DNA from: Coprinellus micaceus | Taxonomy: Eukaryota > Basidiomycota > Agaricomycetes > Agaricales > Psathyrellaceae | NCBI GenBank assembly: GCA_951394405.1 | Contig: OX596345.1 | Coordinates: forward strand, 744,001 to 808,000 | DNA length: 64,000 nt | Direction: 5' to 3' | Shown here: positions 33,288 through 44,393 of the stretch, piece after piece | Layout: the number at the start of each line of letters is the position of its first letter | Numbering within the stretch: the stretch's first letter is position 1 | Position numbers and translations under genes: made by a program | Notes under the pieces: model-generated | Told to the model about the DNA's origin: nothing | The model's database searches: none | The model's input: only the letters and a program-made list of their open reading frames with translations

Positions 33288-36200
33288 ATGGACTCTACCA
33301 CTACGTCCTCGCCCATCATGCTCACGGCCTACACTGTGCAACAGTGGAAGTTCACTGTCGAGAACAAGGCCTTCGACCTCAACGCCTACGGCATCCTCAC
33401 TGGGGAAGAGAAAAAACCTGGGAGCAATGCCGACGACAAGGTCAAGTCCGACTATGCCAGTCGCCGCTCCAAGCTCATCGGCTACGTCCGGTCTACTCTC
33501 GACCACTCCCAACTCGAGACCGTCCTCTCTGGCATCCAAGTCACCGACATCGCTGCTATCTGGGAGAAGCTCTTGGAAACCTACCAGCCCAAGACTTCTG
33601 GATCTCGCATCAGTGTCCTTCAGGAGATGATGGCACTTCGAATGAGGTCCTCGGGTTTCGAGAAGGAGACCTACTCCGACTTCGGATCGCGTTGCATGGC
33701 ACACGCCTCACGTCTCACTGCACTCCTCCCGCAAGGAGCAGAATACCTTCCAGAGACAACACAGACCGTCACCATCTCCTCCCAAACGACATCGGACGGA
33801 GCAACAACGACGATTCAATCCACCAGTCGGGGAGCACATGAACTCCTTACGCCCTCTGCTTTCGAGGAAGGATACACGGCTGCTCATCTTGCGCGCGATC
33901 TTGCAATCAGCATGATCCCCATTGGTCTTGGCAAGGATGACACCATCCTCCGCAATACGCTCAACCACATCTCCACTGGGGACGACAATCCCCTTGAAGT
34001 CCTCGATCACCTTCGCAAGGCCGACTCCCTCGCTCGCAACACTCAGCTTGCTGAGGGGACGTCCGCCGCTCTTCAGGTAGCTACAGCTGCCCCGAAGAAG
34101 AAGGCGAAGTACAGGTGCAAGGTCCACGGTTGGCAGAACACGCATGAGGACAAGGACTGCCGCGTCCAGAACTCCCAGAAGGCCAAGATCGTGGAGACAC
34201 CTACCACAGCAGCGACTGCTGAGGAGAGCGTCATGATGGCCAGTGTTGCCCACATCGCAAGTCCCCTTATCCATCGAGCTCGTAACAACCCCACTAATAC
34301 TTCCTGGAACCCAGACTCAGGTGCAACCTCACATATGACACCCAATCGCAAGTGGATCCGTAACATGGTTGCGGTGAAAATTGCTGTGTCTCTCGCCAAC
34401 AACGAGATCGTCTGGGCTACAGGAAAGGGGGAAGTACGTTTCACGCCTCGTATATACGGAAAGGTTGGCCAAACTGTGATATTCAACGATGTACTATATG
34501 TTCCCGCACTTCACAATAACCTATTCTCGATCCTCTCCGTTGTTAAGAAGAGCAAAATGCGCGTCGTAATTGAAGGAGACTCGCTTGACTTCTTCAAGAA
34601 TGGCGAGCTACTTCTAACAGCTACCATCGATGGAACTGTTGGCTCTCTCAATGGGACAACGCTCGAAAACACGGAAACGGAGGCAGCCTACATCTCCAAG
34701 ATCGAGAAGGAACTATTACATCAGAGGTTAGGGCACATTGGGAAGGATCGTCTGGAGACGCTTATGCGCCAAGACTTGGCCACTGGCATCCTGGTGAAAG
34801 AGGGCACGGAACTCAATGACACCTGCGAACACTGCATTGCAGGGAAGCAACATCGGGATCCATTCCCAAAACTATCAGCGAATCGCTCAACAGAGCTCCT
34901 TGGATGGATTCACTCGGACCTCCATGGACCCCTCGCTGTACAGACACCAATTGGCTATCGATACTGGATCACATTCATTGATGACCACTCACGGTTCAAG
35001 GAGGTCGCCCTCCTGAAACACAAGAGTGACGCATTCCAAGCCTTCAAAGACTTTGTTGCCAAGAGTGAGCGAAAGCTCGGCACAAAGGTCAAGGAACTTC
35101 GTGATGACAAAGGAGGGGAATACATGGGGAATGACTTCATTCAATGGTGCAAGGGACTTGGTATCGCACGGCAACACACAGTTAAAGCCACACCTCAACA
35201 GAACGGTGTCAGCGAACGACTCAATCGCACACTAACTGAAGGGGTCATTGCCATGCTCAACCAAGCACGCCTTCCCATGATGTTCTGGGGTGCAGCTGTA
35301 CTCTATTACACAGACATCCTGAATGCGACCCCATCCTCTACATTATCGAATACTACCTCCTATGAAGTCTGGCATAAAGCAAAGCCCGATCTGTCCATGC
35401 ACCGAGTATTTGGCTGCCGCGTATACGTCCATGTATTGCGCAAGGACCGCAAGAACCTCCAGTCACACACGGAGCCTTGTGTCTTTATTGGCTTTGAACC
35501 AGGCTACAAAGGCTGGAAATGCTACAATCCAGTGACGAAGAAGATCACCATATCCCGGGATGTTATCTTCGCTGAAAGCACCTTCCCTGGTCTCTCGACC
35601 GTAGGGAACGAACAGGCATACACGCCTATAGGCATTAGGGACATCTGGCCAGACGCCGATCTCGAACCGGAAAATCCACCTCTTGCACCACCTCATGCTC
35701 CCATCGCGCCACCACCGCCTCCCCATGACCATCCAGATGATGGATCAGACGAGAGCGACAATGATGACGATGGAGACCAAACAGCACCTCGGACTCCCGA
35801 GCGACCTCCTAAAACTGAGCCTAAGACGCCAGCCACACAGCAACCGTCTGTCCATCCATCAATTCCACCTACTCCTACGAAACGGGATCCCTCATCTACT
35901 CCCTCAACGAAACAGCTGCTACCAATACCTGCCTTGTTCCCAGGGCTCCCTGCACCAGCTGAGGATGGACCCATGTTCCCAGAACTACCTCCTCCAGCAC
36001 CAGTCGCACCTCCAGCACCTGCCCAGAAACGCACCCGGCCACCTCCCCCTCCCCCTCGCGAATCAATCCCTCGCAAGGCGAAAGTTCCGAAAGCTCCACC
36101 GCTAGTAGCACAAAGCTCCCGGCCTGTACGGAAAACGGCAACGACCGTCAAGGACTACCAGCTCGCGAGTGGAAAAGGGAGACGCGGTACAATTCCAGTG

Positions 36201-38155
36201 GCCAGGCGTGAAGGGGGTGAACAGGTAGCAGATCGAGGGGGTGCACAGAGAAACAATCAGCTACCCGAAACAGAGGATGAGGATGAGGATGAAGACGACG
36301 ATGAAGACGACGAACCTGTACAACCCATTGCAGCTGAGGACTTTGACCTTGACGACGAACCTGTAGACATGGAAGATGCACTACGTGCCACCAGTATACT
36401 TGATTCTCTCATCAGTCTATACCACGTGCCACCAGTATACTTGATTCTCTCATCAGTCTATACCACGTCCCCCTGGAAGAGACCCTGACTCTCGACCAAG
36501 GCATGGAAATGGCATTCTACATGGCACAGGACAAAGCACTAGGAGCGGCTACACGCCGTCCAGGAGATGCGCCTCGGACACACTGGGAAGCCTTCGCAGG
36601 ACCAGATGGTGAACACTGGCAGACCGCAGCACAGGTTGAGATTGACGCCCTAACCACCAATGGCACTTGGGAACTAGTCGAACTACCAGAGGGACGAAAG
36701 GTCGTCGGATCACGATGGGTCTTCCTCATCAAACGAAAGGCAGATGGCACAATTGACCGCTACAAGGCTCGACTTGTTGCCAAGGGATACTCCCAAATGC
36801 CTGGAGTAGACTACGATCAGACATGGGCACCTGCATCTCGTCTCACATCAATCCGCGCGATCTTCGCCCAAGCCGCCATGGAAGGACACTTCATCGAGAC
36901 CATTGACGTCGACAATGCCTACCTCAACGGAACAATCGAGGAGCAATACGAAGTCTACATGGAGCAAGCGCCAGGGTTTGAGATCAAGAATCCAGACTCA
37001 AAGGGACGGAGATGGGTGTGCCGGCTGAAGAAAGGTTTATATGGCTTGAAACAGAGCGGACGACTATGGTACCAAAAGCTAGCATCAGAGCTTGAAGCGA
37101 TCGGATTCACCCAAATAAAATCTGACCCAGCTATCTATGTCTGGGAGTTGGATGGGACCCGTATTGTTGTACCAGTCTTCGTTGACGACATCACCATAAC
37201 CTCGAAAAGCCAAGAAAAGATCCAATGGCTCAAGGACTCCCTTGCCAAGGTCTTCAAGATCAAGGATCTCGGACCCACCTCGTACCTACTTGGAATCAAG
37301 GTTGACTACGACCGCGAGAACCGAGTCATGCGCCTATCCCAGACTCAATACATCCTCGACATGCTTGCGCGATTCAAGATGGAGGACTGCTACCCAGTAG
37401 GAACTCCAATGGATCCAGGAAGTGGTGCTACTCTCACCAAGTACATTCCAAACAAGGCTGACGACGAAATGATGAAGAACGTCCCATACATGAATGCCAT
37501 CGGCGCCCTGATATACCTTATGATTGCGACACGCCCTGACATCGCCTACGCTGTTGCCAAACTAGCCCAATACAACTCCAACCCCGGACCTATGCATTGG
37601 AAAGCAGTCAAGCACCTATTCCGTTACCTCAAGGGAACCAAAGATCTGAAGCTCACCTATCGTAACAATGGTAGCAAGATGTCTTCGGAACTCTTCCAAG
37701 CATACAGCGACGCAGATCATGCTGGGTGCCTTGACACGCGACGATCCACATCTGGATTTGTCATTAAAATGGGATCAGGGGCAGTTAGTTGGTCGGCAAA
37801 GAAGCAATCGACGGTGGCAGACTCCTCAACAGAGGCAGAGTACGTCTCTGCGTCGAGCGCTGGAAGGGACATCATCTGGATGCGCACACTCCTGAAGGAA
37901 CTTGGTCACGACGTCTCTACTCCCTCACCACTCATGGTCGACAACCAATCCGCACTCAAGGTTCTCCGGAACCCAGAACTCCACAGCCGAATGAAGCACA
38001 TTGATATAAAGATGCATTGGATTCGGGATGCTATCAAGCGAGGCGACATTACTGTTCACTTTTTATCTACTATTGATATGATCGCCGATATATTTACTAA
38101 ACCTTTACCCAAACCTGCCATTGAACGTCATCGACTTGCTCTTGGACTCGAGTAA
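33288..38155 (+). pseudogene. copia gag-pol polyprotein, frameshifted
   Basis: One polyprotein split into two frames. First frame from ATG 33288 to 36488: a Gag part of the UBN2/DUF4219 kind (TVQQWKFTVENKAFDL), a short Cys/His motif (YRCKVHGWQNTHEDKDC), aspartic protease with WNPDSGATSHM, the GAG-pre-integrase HHCC zinc region (HQRLGHIGKDRLE then CEHCIAGKQH), and an integrase core with its three acidic residues (WIHSDLHGPL; DDKGGEYMGND; NGVSERLNRT). An acidic and proline-rich linker follows. Second frame to 38155: reverse transcriptase (WVFLIKRKADG; VFVDDITITS with the copia VDD box; DLGPTSYLLGIKV) and RNase H (AYSDADHAGCLDTRRSTSG; ADSSTEAEYVS). The break is a 41-bp duplication at 36385-36466. 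No catalytic residue seems lost. Both halves are otherwise full length. Confidence 0.93.
36385..36466 (+). repeat. 41-bp tandem duplication in copia pol
   Basis: Two exact adjacent copies of a 41-bp unit, 36385-36425 and 36426-36466, between integrase and reverse transcriptase. 41 is not a multiple of three, so the duplication is what moves the reverse transcriptase out of frame. Confidence 0.95.
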
Positions 38156-38170
38156 ATACAGAGACATTAC

Positions 38171-38182
38171 ATTGAGGGGGTG
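38171..38182 (+). other. copia polypurine tract
   Basis: Purine run ATTGAGGGGGTG directly before the 3' LTR, the expected primer for plus-strand synthesis. Confidence 0.7.
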
Positions 38183-38565
38183 TGTTGGAAGACAATGCTC
38201 ATGTCAACTCTATCTCTACAAAGAATACCTCTATTTCGAACGTTTTACTTATCTTCTATTGTTCTACAGAGAACAACAACAACCTTGTATTATTCCCATT
38301 ATACTCGCACTTATTGTTCTCTTATCTCCACCTTATCTCCATTCACTGCTATTGTTCTCTACTTATGGAACATCTATTGTTCTTTCTTATTGTTCCACAT
38401 ATAGGTTATCTATTGTTCTCCACAGTATATAGTCCACACTGTAAGTGGGTGAGTCCCCATCGAACTCTCCCCACTTACAGGTGCGTATCTTGTATACTCT
38501 ACTTACTTTCAATCTAACATCGAACTCTCCCCACTTACAGTGGGTCATACTTGCATCATTCTACA
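38183..38565 (+). repeat. copia 3' LTR
   Basis: 383 bp, same length as the 5' LTR and no difference noticed on reading. Followed by the second copy of the TCGCT target duplication. Confidence 0.95.
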
Positions 38566-39318
38566 TCGCTGTCTGAGCGCCCCGTGCCATCGTCGTCCAT
38601 TACCAAAGCGCCCTCCTCCGCCCCATCCTCTTCCCCCCACGGCACAACTTCGTAACGCTTCGATATGAAATATTCCACAACGGGGATGAGGTTGCCTTCA
38701 GCCGTGTAGAAGTCGATGTCGTCTGGAATATACACCCCTGGTGCCGCCATGTACGTCGCACACGACCCCGACATAACTGTGGGATAGTCTTCCATCATTC
38801 GCTTCGTCTCACCCACTGGCAATCCATACGGTTTCCATAATCCTTTCAACCTCGCCTCCAACTCATCGTGCGCCGCGCCGGCGAAGGCCTCTATCTCGGT
38901 GAGTATGGCCAGCTCCCGCACCGTCATGTGGCTTATCGCCTCGATAAACAAATCCTTAGGCAGGTGCTTCAGCCCGTCAACTGCACCCTCACGTTACTTT
39001 TCACCCATAAGACCGACGATATAAGGCACGTACCCAGCTGTTCAACACTCAGTCCTGCGTCGGTCATCGTGTGCTTGATCTATGTTGTGGTTCAAAGTAG
39101 AGTCGTGTTTCATGCCTTCTGTCGTTGGCTATCCAAGACATGCCACACGTCACCTGGCCGGAGTCGTCAGACGCTCACCACTCCTTCTCCTTTTTGGGTA
39201 CCCCTCATGTGCGGTCCGCCGGCCCTTAGATCTCCCCAGTCTCGCACCCCGCTTTGGTTCTCGTCTCCATTTCTTGTTATTACGCGGCTGACAGTCGTTC
39301 GTCCCTCTCTCTGCCACC

Positions 39319-40548
39319 ATGCCTGTCCTGTCGACCCTCGCCCCCTTGCCTGGCATTCCCGACGACATCTTCAAGCACATCCTCTTCTTTTGCCTCTACT
39401 CGGGAAACGAGCAATCAGCGTACATGCAGCCCGACGACATTTCAGGCCACCTCGTCAACTTCAGAGCACGGCAAGCCTCCTTCCTCAAAACGTTCGCCTC
39501 AGTCAGCCGCGACGTCAACGAGGAGTGTGTCAAGCTGTTTTGGCGATCTCTTTTCCTTCGTTCCGCCAGAGAAGTTCTTTCCATCCTGTCGGTTCTCCAA
39601 TCGGAACCATCCGCGGAGTACTATGGTCCTCTCTGTATGCGCATGGAACTGCGCATCAAGGGATCCTACGACCCTGGCGCCGTGGCCAACATCATCTCAA
39701 AGATGCCCAACCTCAAGGTCTTCATTTTACGAAACGAGTACGATCACTCGGAACCCGTCCTCCGTCGACGCCCCCTGGCTATCGTTGAAGCCATTTCGGA
39801 TCATGCCAAGCTCGTTGAACGCATTCAGTTCGAGTCGGAGACCGAAGAGCCTAACGTTGCGAACGTCAAGCAGCTCCTGCGGTCCCTGCCCCGTCTCACG
39901 ACACTCCACATCGACAAGCTGTGTATCAAACCATTTCCTGACGACTTGCGCCCCTTGCAGGAGTCGGCTCCTTCCCTGCGTGTGTTGTCGATTGGTAGCG
40001 CATTCCGTCAACACCCGTGGTCAGACCCTCATCATCGCACCGGCGACCTTCTGGGAGCTCTTTCCTCCCCCACCTGTCTCCCTTCGCTCACAACCGTTTT
40101 CATTTACCAAAAATCGTCGGTGCTCCGGGAATTCCTCCGCGTTTTCGGACCCCAACTGGAGGAGCTTGGCTTCAGTGGTGTGGATCAATGGGCCGCACAT
40201 GGAGAAGGGGGCCATCTGATACGTCTCTGCCCCTCTCTCAAACACGCGACATATATCGCGCCTGAAGGTCCCAGCTGGGAACTCGTTTTCCCTCTGCCTC
40301 CCCACCCCACCCTCCAAACAGTCACCGTTATATACATCAACCCCCTTCCAACAATCCTTTCTTTCTCCGGCCGTGTCGCCATGGAAGCTTTGCACGCCTT
40401 GGTGCAATACGGTGGTGCTGTTCGCCAAGTCACCCTGCTCGCCCCCATCGAAACGCCGGGGTTCAACGAACTCCCCTCGTTCCGCCTTGTAATGGACGCC
40501 GCGATGTCTGCTGGTGTGCACCTTCGCTCGTTGCCCTTACGGACATAG
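39319..40548 (+). CDS. F-box-like/LRR protein, intronless
   Basis: 409 codons without an intron. The N-terminus PLPGIPDDIFKHILFFCLY, then FASVSRDVNEECVKLFWRSL, fits a degenerate F-box followed by the 'W-R-S/N-L' turn common in agaricomycete F-box proteins. The rest alternates hydrophobic strands with polar turns like irregular leucine-rich repeats (LRSLPRLTTLHIDKLCIKPF; APSLRVLSIGSAF; TVFIYQKSSVLREFL). Likely a substrate-recognition subunit of an SCF complex; substrate unknown. The start was chosen at the first ATG after a C-rich leader (GCCACCATGCC, a good initiation context). Same general design as the genes at 40991 and 49282. Confidence 0.72.
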   Translation: MPVLSTLAPLPGIPDDIFKHILFFCLYSGNEQSAYMQPDDISGHLVNFRARQASFLKTFASVSRDVNEECVKLFWRSLFLRSAREVLSILSVLQSEPSAEYYGPLCMRMELRIKGSYDPGAVANIISKMPNLKVFILRNEYDHSEPVLRRRPLAIVEAISDHAKLVERIQFESETEEPNVANVKQLLRSLPRLTTLHIDKLCIKPFPDDLRPLQESAPSLRVLSIGSAFRQHPWSDPHHRTGDLLGALSSPTCLPSLTTVFIYQKSSVLREFLRVFGPQLEELGFSGVDQWAAHGEGGHLIRLCPSLKHATYIAPEGPSWELVFPLPPHPTLQTVTVIYINPLPTILSFSGRVAMEALHALVQYGGAVRQVTLLAPIETPGFNELPSFRLVMDAAMSAGVHLRSLPLRT

Positions 40549-40990
40549 CTTTCTTTGTACGTTGCTTGTGACTTTACGACTCCTCCCCTGCATTGACCCA
40601 CTTCCGCCTAGGCTCCATAGTAGAGCGTTGATTCATGCAGTACCTATCAGGCACATCCGTGTGCTTCCCGTGCCCCTTTGCATAAACAATCTTCTAGTTA
40701 TACGTTACAAGTGCAGCACCGTTATAATCATTCTTGCCTCCCCTCAACTGGCTCTCCTCTGTCTAGCACTGGATTACTGCCCCGGCTTCGTGCTCGTTCC
40801 CCAATGGGCCGGCAGATTTCAAACGAGGCTCCATTGCCCCGGGTACTTGACTCTGCTCGCAGGCCCCCTCATACCCCTCACTCCGGCCACCCTGCTTTAG
40901 GTTTTCCCCCTCATAACCCCGCAAGGTTCGTCGGCCCCGTTCGAGGGCTTTTGCAATCCGAGCACTGACCCCTTCACATGTAGGCCTCCA
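40549..40990. other. intergenic
   Basis: 440 bp between two parallel F-box-like genes. A 128-codon open frame overlaps the 3' end but lacks recognisable content. C-rich sequence before 40991 is probably promoter. Confidence 0.45.
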
Positions 40991-42283
40991 ATGGAAAGCG
41001 TCCGCTCGTCCAACCCGGGTGCTCTGACCTCACCTTCTCTGTTCTTCGCAGACTGCTCAGACGAGCCCCTCGAAGAAATATTAATCCACTGCTCGACCAA
41101 AGATTTCACGAAGCCCCTCGCCCCAGCTGATGTGATCACGAGCCTCGAGCCGTACTCCTTACCCCCGAGACCGTCAGACTACGGTCAACGCGTTCTGGTC
41201 GTCTCCAGGAGGTTCTACAATATCGGCGTTCGTCATCTCTGGAGAAACGTCGTCCTACGACGCCCGGAAACCATGGTTGGCGTGGCTTCCCTGTGCGCAG
41301 AAGGCGGGATTCTCGCAGGCCCCGGAGAGCTCGGATGTCACGCCCGCCGACTGGAACTCCTGGCTGGCGCGCCCTACAACGTCGACGTCGTTTCAACTAT
41401 CATCGCCAATATGCCACTCCTGGTGGAGTTCGTTGACCGCAACTTCCGTAACGCCTCTTCGCTGAGCGTTCCCACCCTCCACTTCCCCTTCACGGGCGTT
41501 ATCAACTCCTGCTGTCACCAGTTGCAGCGCGTCCACCTGTCATCCCCTCGCGAGCTGCCCTCCCCCATCGAGCTCGCCCTTCTGCTGGAGGCGAATCCAC
41601 AAATCGAAGAGCTCTCCGTCCTCAGTGTATCTCCACAAGATCCTTCGGCGATCATTCCGACCTCCCATCTCCTCTCTCAACAGTCGGGCCGTCTCCTTCA
41701 CACCCTGTCTCTCAGTTTGGCCCTGTGGTCGTCAGGGCAGACGCGGTCAACTCTCGATGCACTGGACGACTTTGTCGCTGCGCTTGCTGCCCGCCCCTGT
41801 TTCCCAAACCTCTCTCACCTCCAGTTGTTCGACTTCACTCCCTGCATGATTCAACTTATTCGCATGTATGGCCATCAGCTTAAAAGGCTTTTGCTCGTGG
41901 TCCCCCCTCGCGAACAGCTCCCAGACGAGGTTTCAAGCTTTCTGGAAGATTGTCCCAATCTGAGCAGCCTGGCGTGGGTCGTCATGGATTGGGACTTCCT
42001 CCATTCGTATCACAGCCTCCCTGCTTCCCATCATCATTTGGAGAGCCTGGTCGTCGGGCTCTGTCAACGCGGCGAAGAGGACCCCTTATTGTTCGAACCT
42101 CACTTACAAACAATTCTGGAGCACGCCTACAATGGTGAGTTTCCCTCTTTGAGGCGCGTGACCGTCCGCCCTCGAGGTCATCGCCTTCCGGACCTCGAAG
42201 GCGCCGTGTGGTTGAACGCGTTGAAGGAGAGGTGGAGCGGGCGAGGGGTTGACCTCTCCCTAGCCATCGAGTCCTCCCTCTAG
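40991..42283 (+). CDS. F-box-like/LRR protein, intronless
   Basis: 430 codons, no intron. N-terminal LFFADCSDEPLEEILIHCS and VLVVSRRFYNIGVRHLWRNV form an F-box-like module. Downstream LRR-like strands: LELLAGAPYNVDVVSTIIAN, LLLEANPQIEELSVLSVSPQ, FPNLSHLQLFDFTPCMIQLI, DCPNLSSLAWVVMDWDF. The C-terminal part FPSLRRVTVRPRGHRLPDLE ends the repeat region. Presumed SCF adaptor; substrate unknown. It belongs to a local set of three similar genes that differ strongly in sequence, as is usual for fast-evolving fungal F-box families. Confidence 0.72.
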   Translation: MESVRSSNPGALTSPSLFFADCSDEPLEEILIHCSTKDFTKPLAPADVITSLEPYSLPPRPSDYGQRVLVVSRRFYNIGVRHLWRNVVLRRPETMVGVASLCAEGGILAGPGELGCHARRLELLAGAPYNVDVVSTIIANMPLLVEFVDRNFRNASSLSVPTLHFPFTGVINSCCHQLQRVHLSSPRELPSPIELALLLEANPQIEELSVLSVSPQDPSAIIPTSHLLSQQSGRLLHTLSLSLALWSSGQTRSTLDALDDFVAALAARPCFPNLSHLQLFDFTPCMIQLIRMYGHQLKRLLLVVPPREQLPDEVSSFLEDCPNLSSLAWVVMDWDFLHSYHSLPASHHHLESLVVGLCQRGEEDPLLFEPHLQTILEHAYNGEFPSLRRVTVRPRGHRLPDLEGAVWLNALKERWSGRGVDLSLAIESSL

Positions 42284-42388
42284 AGCACGTACCCTCGTTC
42301 AATGCCATCGCTGTATTTCTTGGCTCTTGTGCATACATACGTTCCACCCGTCGTATCTACCCTTCAATATCGATCAACGCCCGGCTTC

Positions 42389-43222
42389 TCATTCACCTGA
42401 CATTCCAACATCGGACCTCCCTCCCGTGCTGTATGGCACGTACCTCCTCTTGAGGCTATTAGGGGTCAACGAGTCCTGTCGAGATGGACGGCGGCCCTTC
42501 GTAGTATCACGAGTCTGTACCCTGACGGAGATTTTCGACCTCTGTGTCTTTCCGTAAGCGCGAGCTCATCTCGATACGGCCTCCACGTACCTCTCTGAAC
42601 TCTGAACTAACCAAGGTCAACCCTCGGAGGGTAGCCACCAACTTGTACCCTCCGTCGCCCCCCCCGGAGTCTTGGGAGAGAGGATAGGCGATGAAAGTCA
42701 CACTTGCATCAACAATGTCGCCTTCCTTGAATTCCCCAGGGTTTACAGGTTCAAATCTATGGCTGTATCAGTCCCCAGGATGGATCGCATGTGTAACAAA
42801 CCATACGTTGTGGTACCGTCTTCAGTCTGACGGCGGGCCCCGTACTCGACAATGTTATCACCGGTGCGGATGAAGTGAATGTCGCGGGCGTCTTCTAGCA
42901 CATGATGGGGGTCAATGTCTGGAGGAAAGGGTATGTGACGTTCCGCGGGCACGAGTCGGCGCTCGGTGAGGTACCGTGCGTGGGTGTCGAGCGCGAAGTC
43001 CCCTTCGTATTGGGACAACGTAAGACCCTCAAATCGGTCCCCCCCAACCACCTCTCCGAACATAGAGGTTATCCCCTCCAATTGTGTTCTGTTCTGCAGG
43101 AAGTTCTGCGATTCGAGCCCGGTCAACCGCACGAATTGCCGGAGGAGGCGGACGTGATTGAACTCGGAACTTCGCCTGCTGATCTTCAGTGCCCATTCGT
43201 TGTACCTGGAACGTGCATGCAT
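42389..43222 (-). CDS. agaricomycete hypothetical protein, spliced
   Basis: Three exons joined in phase: 43222-42807, 42762-42612 and 42547-42389. Features: ARSRYNEWALKISRRSSE near the start, a charged middle, PFPPDIDPHHVLEDARD, IRTGDNIVEYGARRQ, and a beta-type block EPVNPGEFKEGDIVDASVTF then IAYPL and YKLVATLRGLTL. The last block (segment with 'GDIVDA' followed by a hydrophobic strand and a 'R-x-L-T-L' end) is a pattern I know from many uncharacterised agaricomycete proteins. No function is known to me. The start at 43222 is provisional; the frame stays open a little upstream, and an open stretch at 43396-43704 with a GTACGT donor could be an earlier exon, but I could not join it in frame. 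Confidence 0.55.
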
Positions 43223-44393
43223 GCTCACAGAGGTCCCATCACCGGAGGAAGCACCTTGGAGCAGATTATTCCTGGGATCCGGCACGTCACTTCTTCGATG
43301 TCATTCTCCTCTCCCCGGACCAATCGAAGGCAAGGGGGATCCGAGAACCGTGCAACTTGACATTGTTCCAGCTGGTTACCTCTTCAACGCGGTTTCTACC
43401 TGACTGCGCAGCACGATGAAAGACGTACATTCAAAGTTCGTAGAGTTCCCATCATGCTGTCCTCTTGCTCGACGCGTACGGTGTAGGCATTCAGGCACAA
43501 GCCTGTCCTCGGGATCATGACTTGTGACGGCAACGGTTGTCTGGTAATGGCGTACCTGCTGCTGTCTTGTCGTACTGCCAATTCATGGTGGATGTCAAGG
43601 GCCAACCAATGACTGTCTGTGACCTCCCCTGGACCCCAACTGAGACATGGGCGGATCCACGTTCGATGACGCGACATCACCGCCCGTCCCAGGTCTGCCC
43701 ACAACTCAGGTGTTGTAAACTTACGAGGGTGAGCTCATATGGAGCCCGTACACGACACGGTATGGTTCTCTGTCGATGCCTTGATGTTTGCATTAACTAC
43801 GGGAGAGCCCTCCACGCGTCCTTCGTCGACTATTGCGCTTGGCGTGGACAGTTTTCAATTAAGCGCCCGTGGTTAAAGGGTCCGATTGCTGACTCAGGTG
43901 CCTTCATCCCTTCGGGTTTCGCTATCCCCTCAAGAGTTCTGAGACACACCCGCCCCTAGCCCCATCTAGCTCACGTATCCGGGCGATGCAGGGCCCCATG
44001 ATCGACAGCGCCCCACTTGACTCTGTAGCCCACTCCAACATCGTCACCAAAATTGATTGTATGCAAGTAGACGCCGGCCCTGCTGCCAAACGCCGTTGCT
44101 ACGTTGTCGTCCTCCCTCTCCCTCAGTTAGCAACCGCGTATACACCGCCCTTGGGCCTTGGATGCAAGCCTTCTCTTCATCGGGAGTGGGGGGCTTTTCC
44201 GCCTTCCAAGGGCATGCGCTCGGCCCAACTCTACTCCGGAATGAGTCAGATCCCAATTGAGTTTTGTATCCACAACCCTTCGGACCAAGAAAATTATTTT
44301 CGCAAAAACCTTGCTTAAGTATCGCTGCCCTTGGTTTCAATTTACACCCCTTCTCCAATTTCCTTGTCTATTCACGAAGCTCTTTCCCTCGAG
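43223..44393. other. intergenic, possible upstream exon
   Basis: 1.17 kb with no firm gene. A minus-strand open stretch (43396-43704) might be a 5' exon of the gene to its left. The right end is the promoter of the 16-exon gene. Nothing else recognised. Confidence 0.4.

Larger units (their letters stand above)
32317..38565 (+). mobile_element. Ty1/copia LTR retrotransposon, complete
   Basis: 6249 bp, bounded by 383-bp direct LTRs (TGTTGG...CTACA) and a perfect 5-bp target-site duplication TCGCT at 32312-32316 and 38566-38570. The order protease, integrase, reverse transcriptase, RNase H is the copia order. A primer-binding site and a polypurine tract are present. The LTRs look identical by eye, so insertion is recent, yet the gag-pol frame is broken by a 41-bp tandem duplication. 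The element sits in the opposite orientation to the host gene it interrupts. Confidence 0.96.
31555..39067 (-). pseudogene. host gene split by a copia insertion
   Basis: Exons on the minus strand: 39067-39034; 38980-38566, continuing after the transposon at 32311-32010; and 31961-31555. Removing the element and one 5-bp target copy joins the two flanks in frame, and every splice phase then agrees (385 codons). No stop or frameshift is present outside the insertion, so the damage looks recent. Visible parts: an F-box-like N-terminus (LKHLPKDLFIEAISHMTVRE), then a segment with GSCATYMAAPGVYIPDDIDF that resembles nucleotidyltransferase-like folds of other fungal orphan proteins, an acidic low-complexity stretch exactly where the element landed, and a C-terminal CGVLHKEGSATCVACASG region with four cysteines. 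No function can be assigned. The fragments may still be transcribed; a truncated product ending in the LTR is expected. Confidence 0.8.

Noticed and set aside
43396..43704. Open stretch considered as first exon of the gene at 42389-43222
   Set aside because: A GTACGT donor is present, but no acceptor joined it to the next exon in frame; left as a possibility only.
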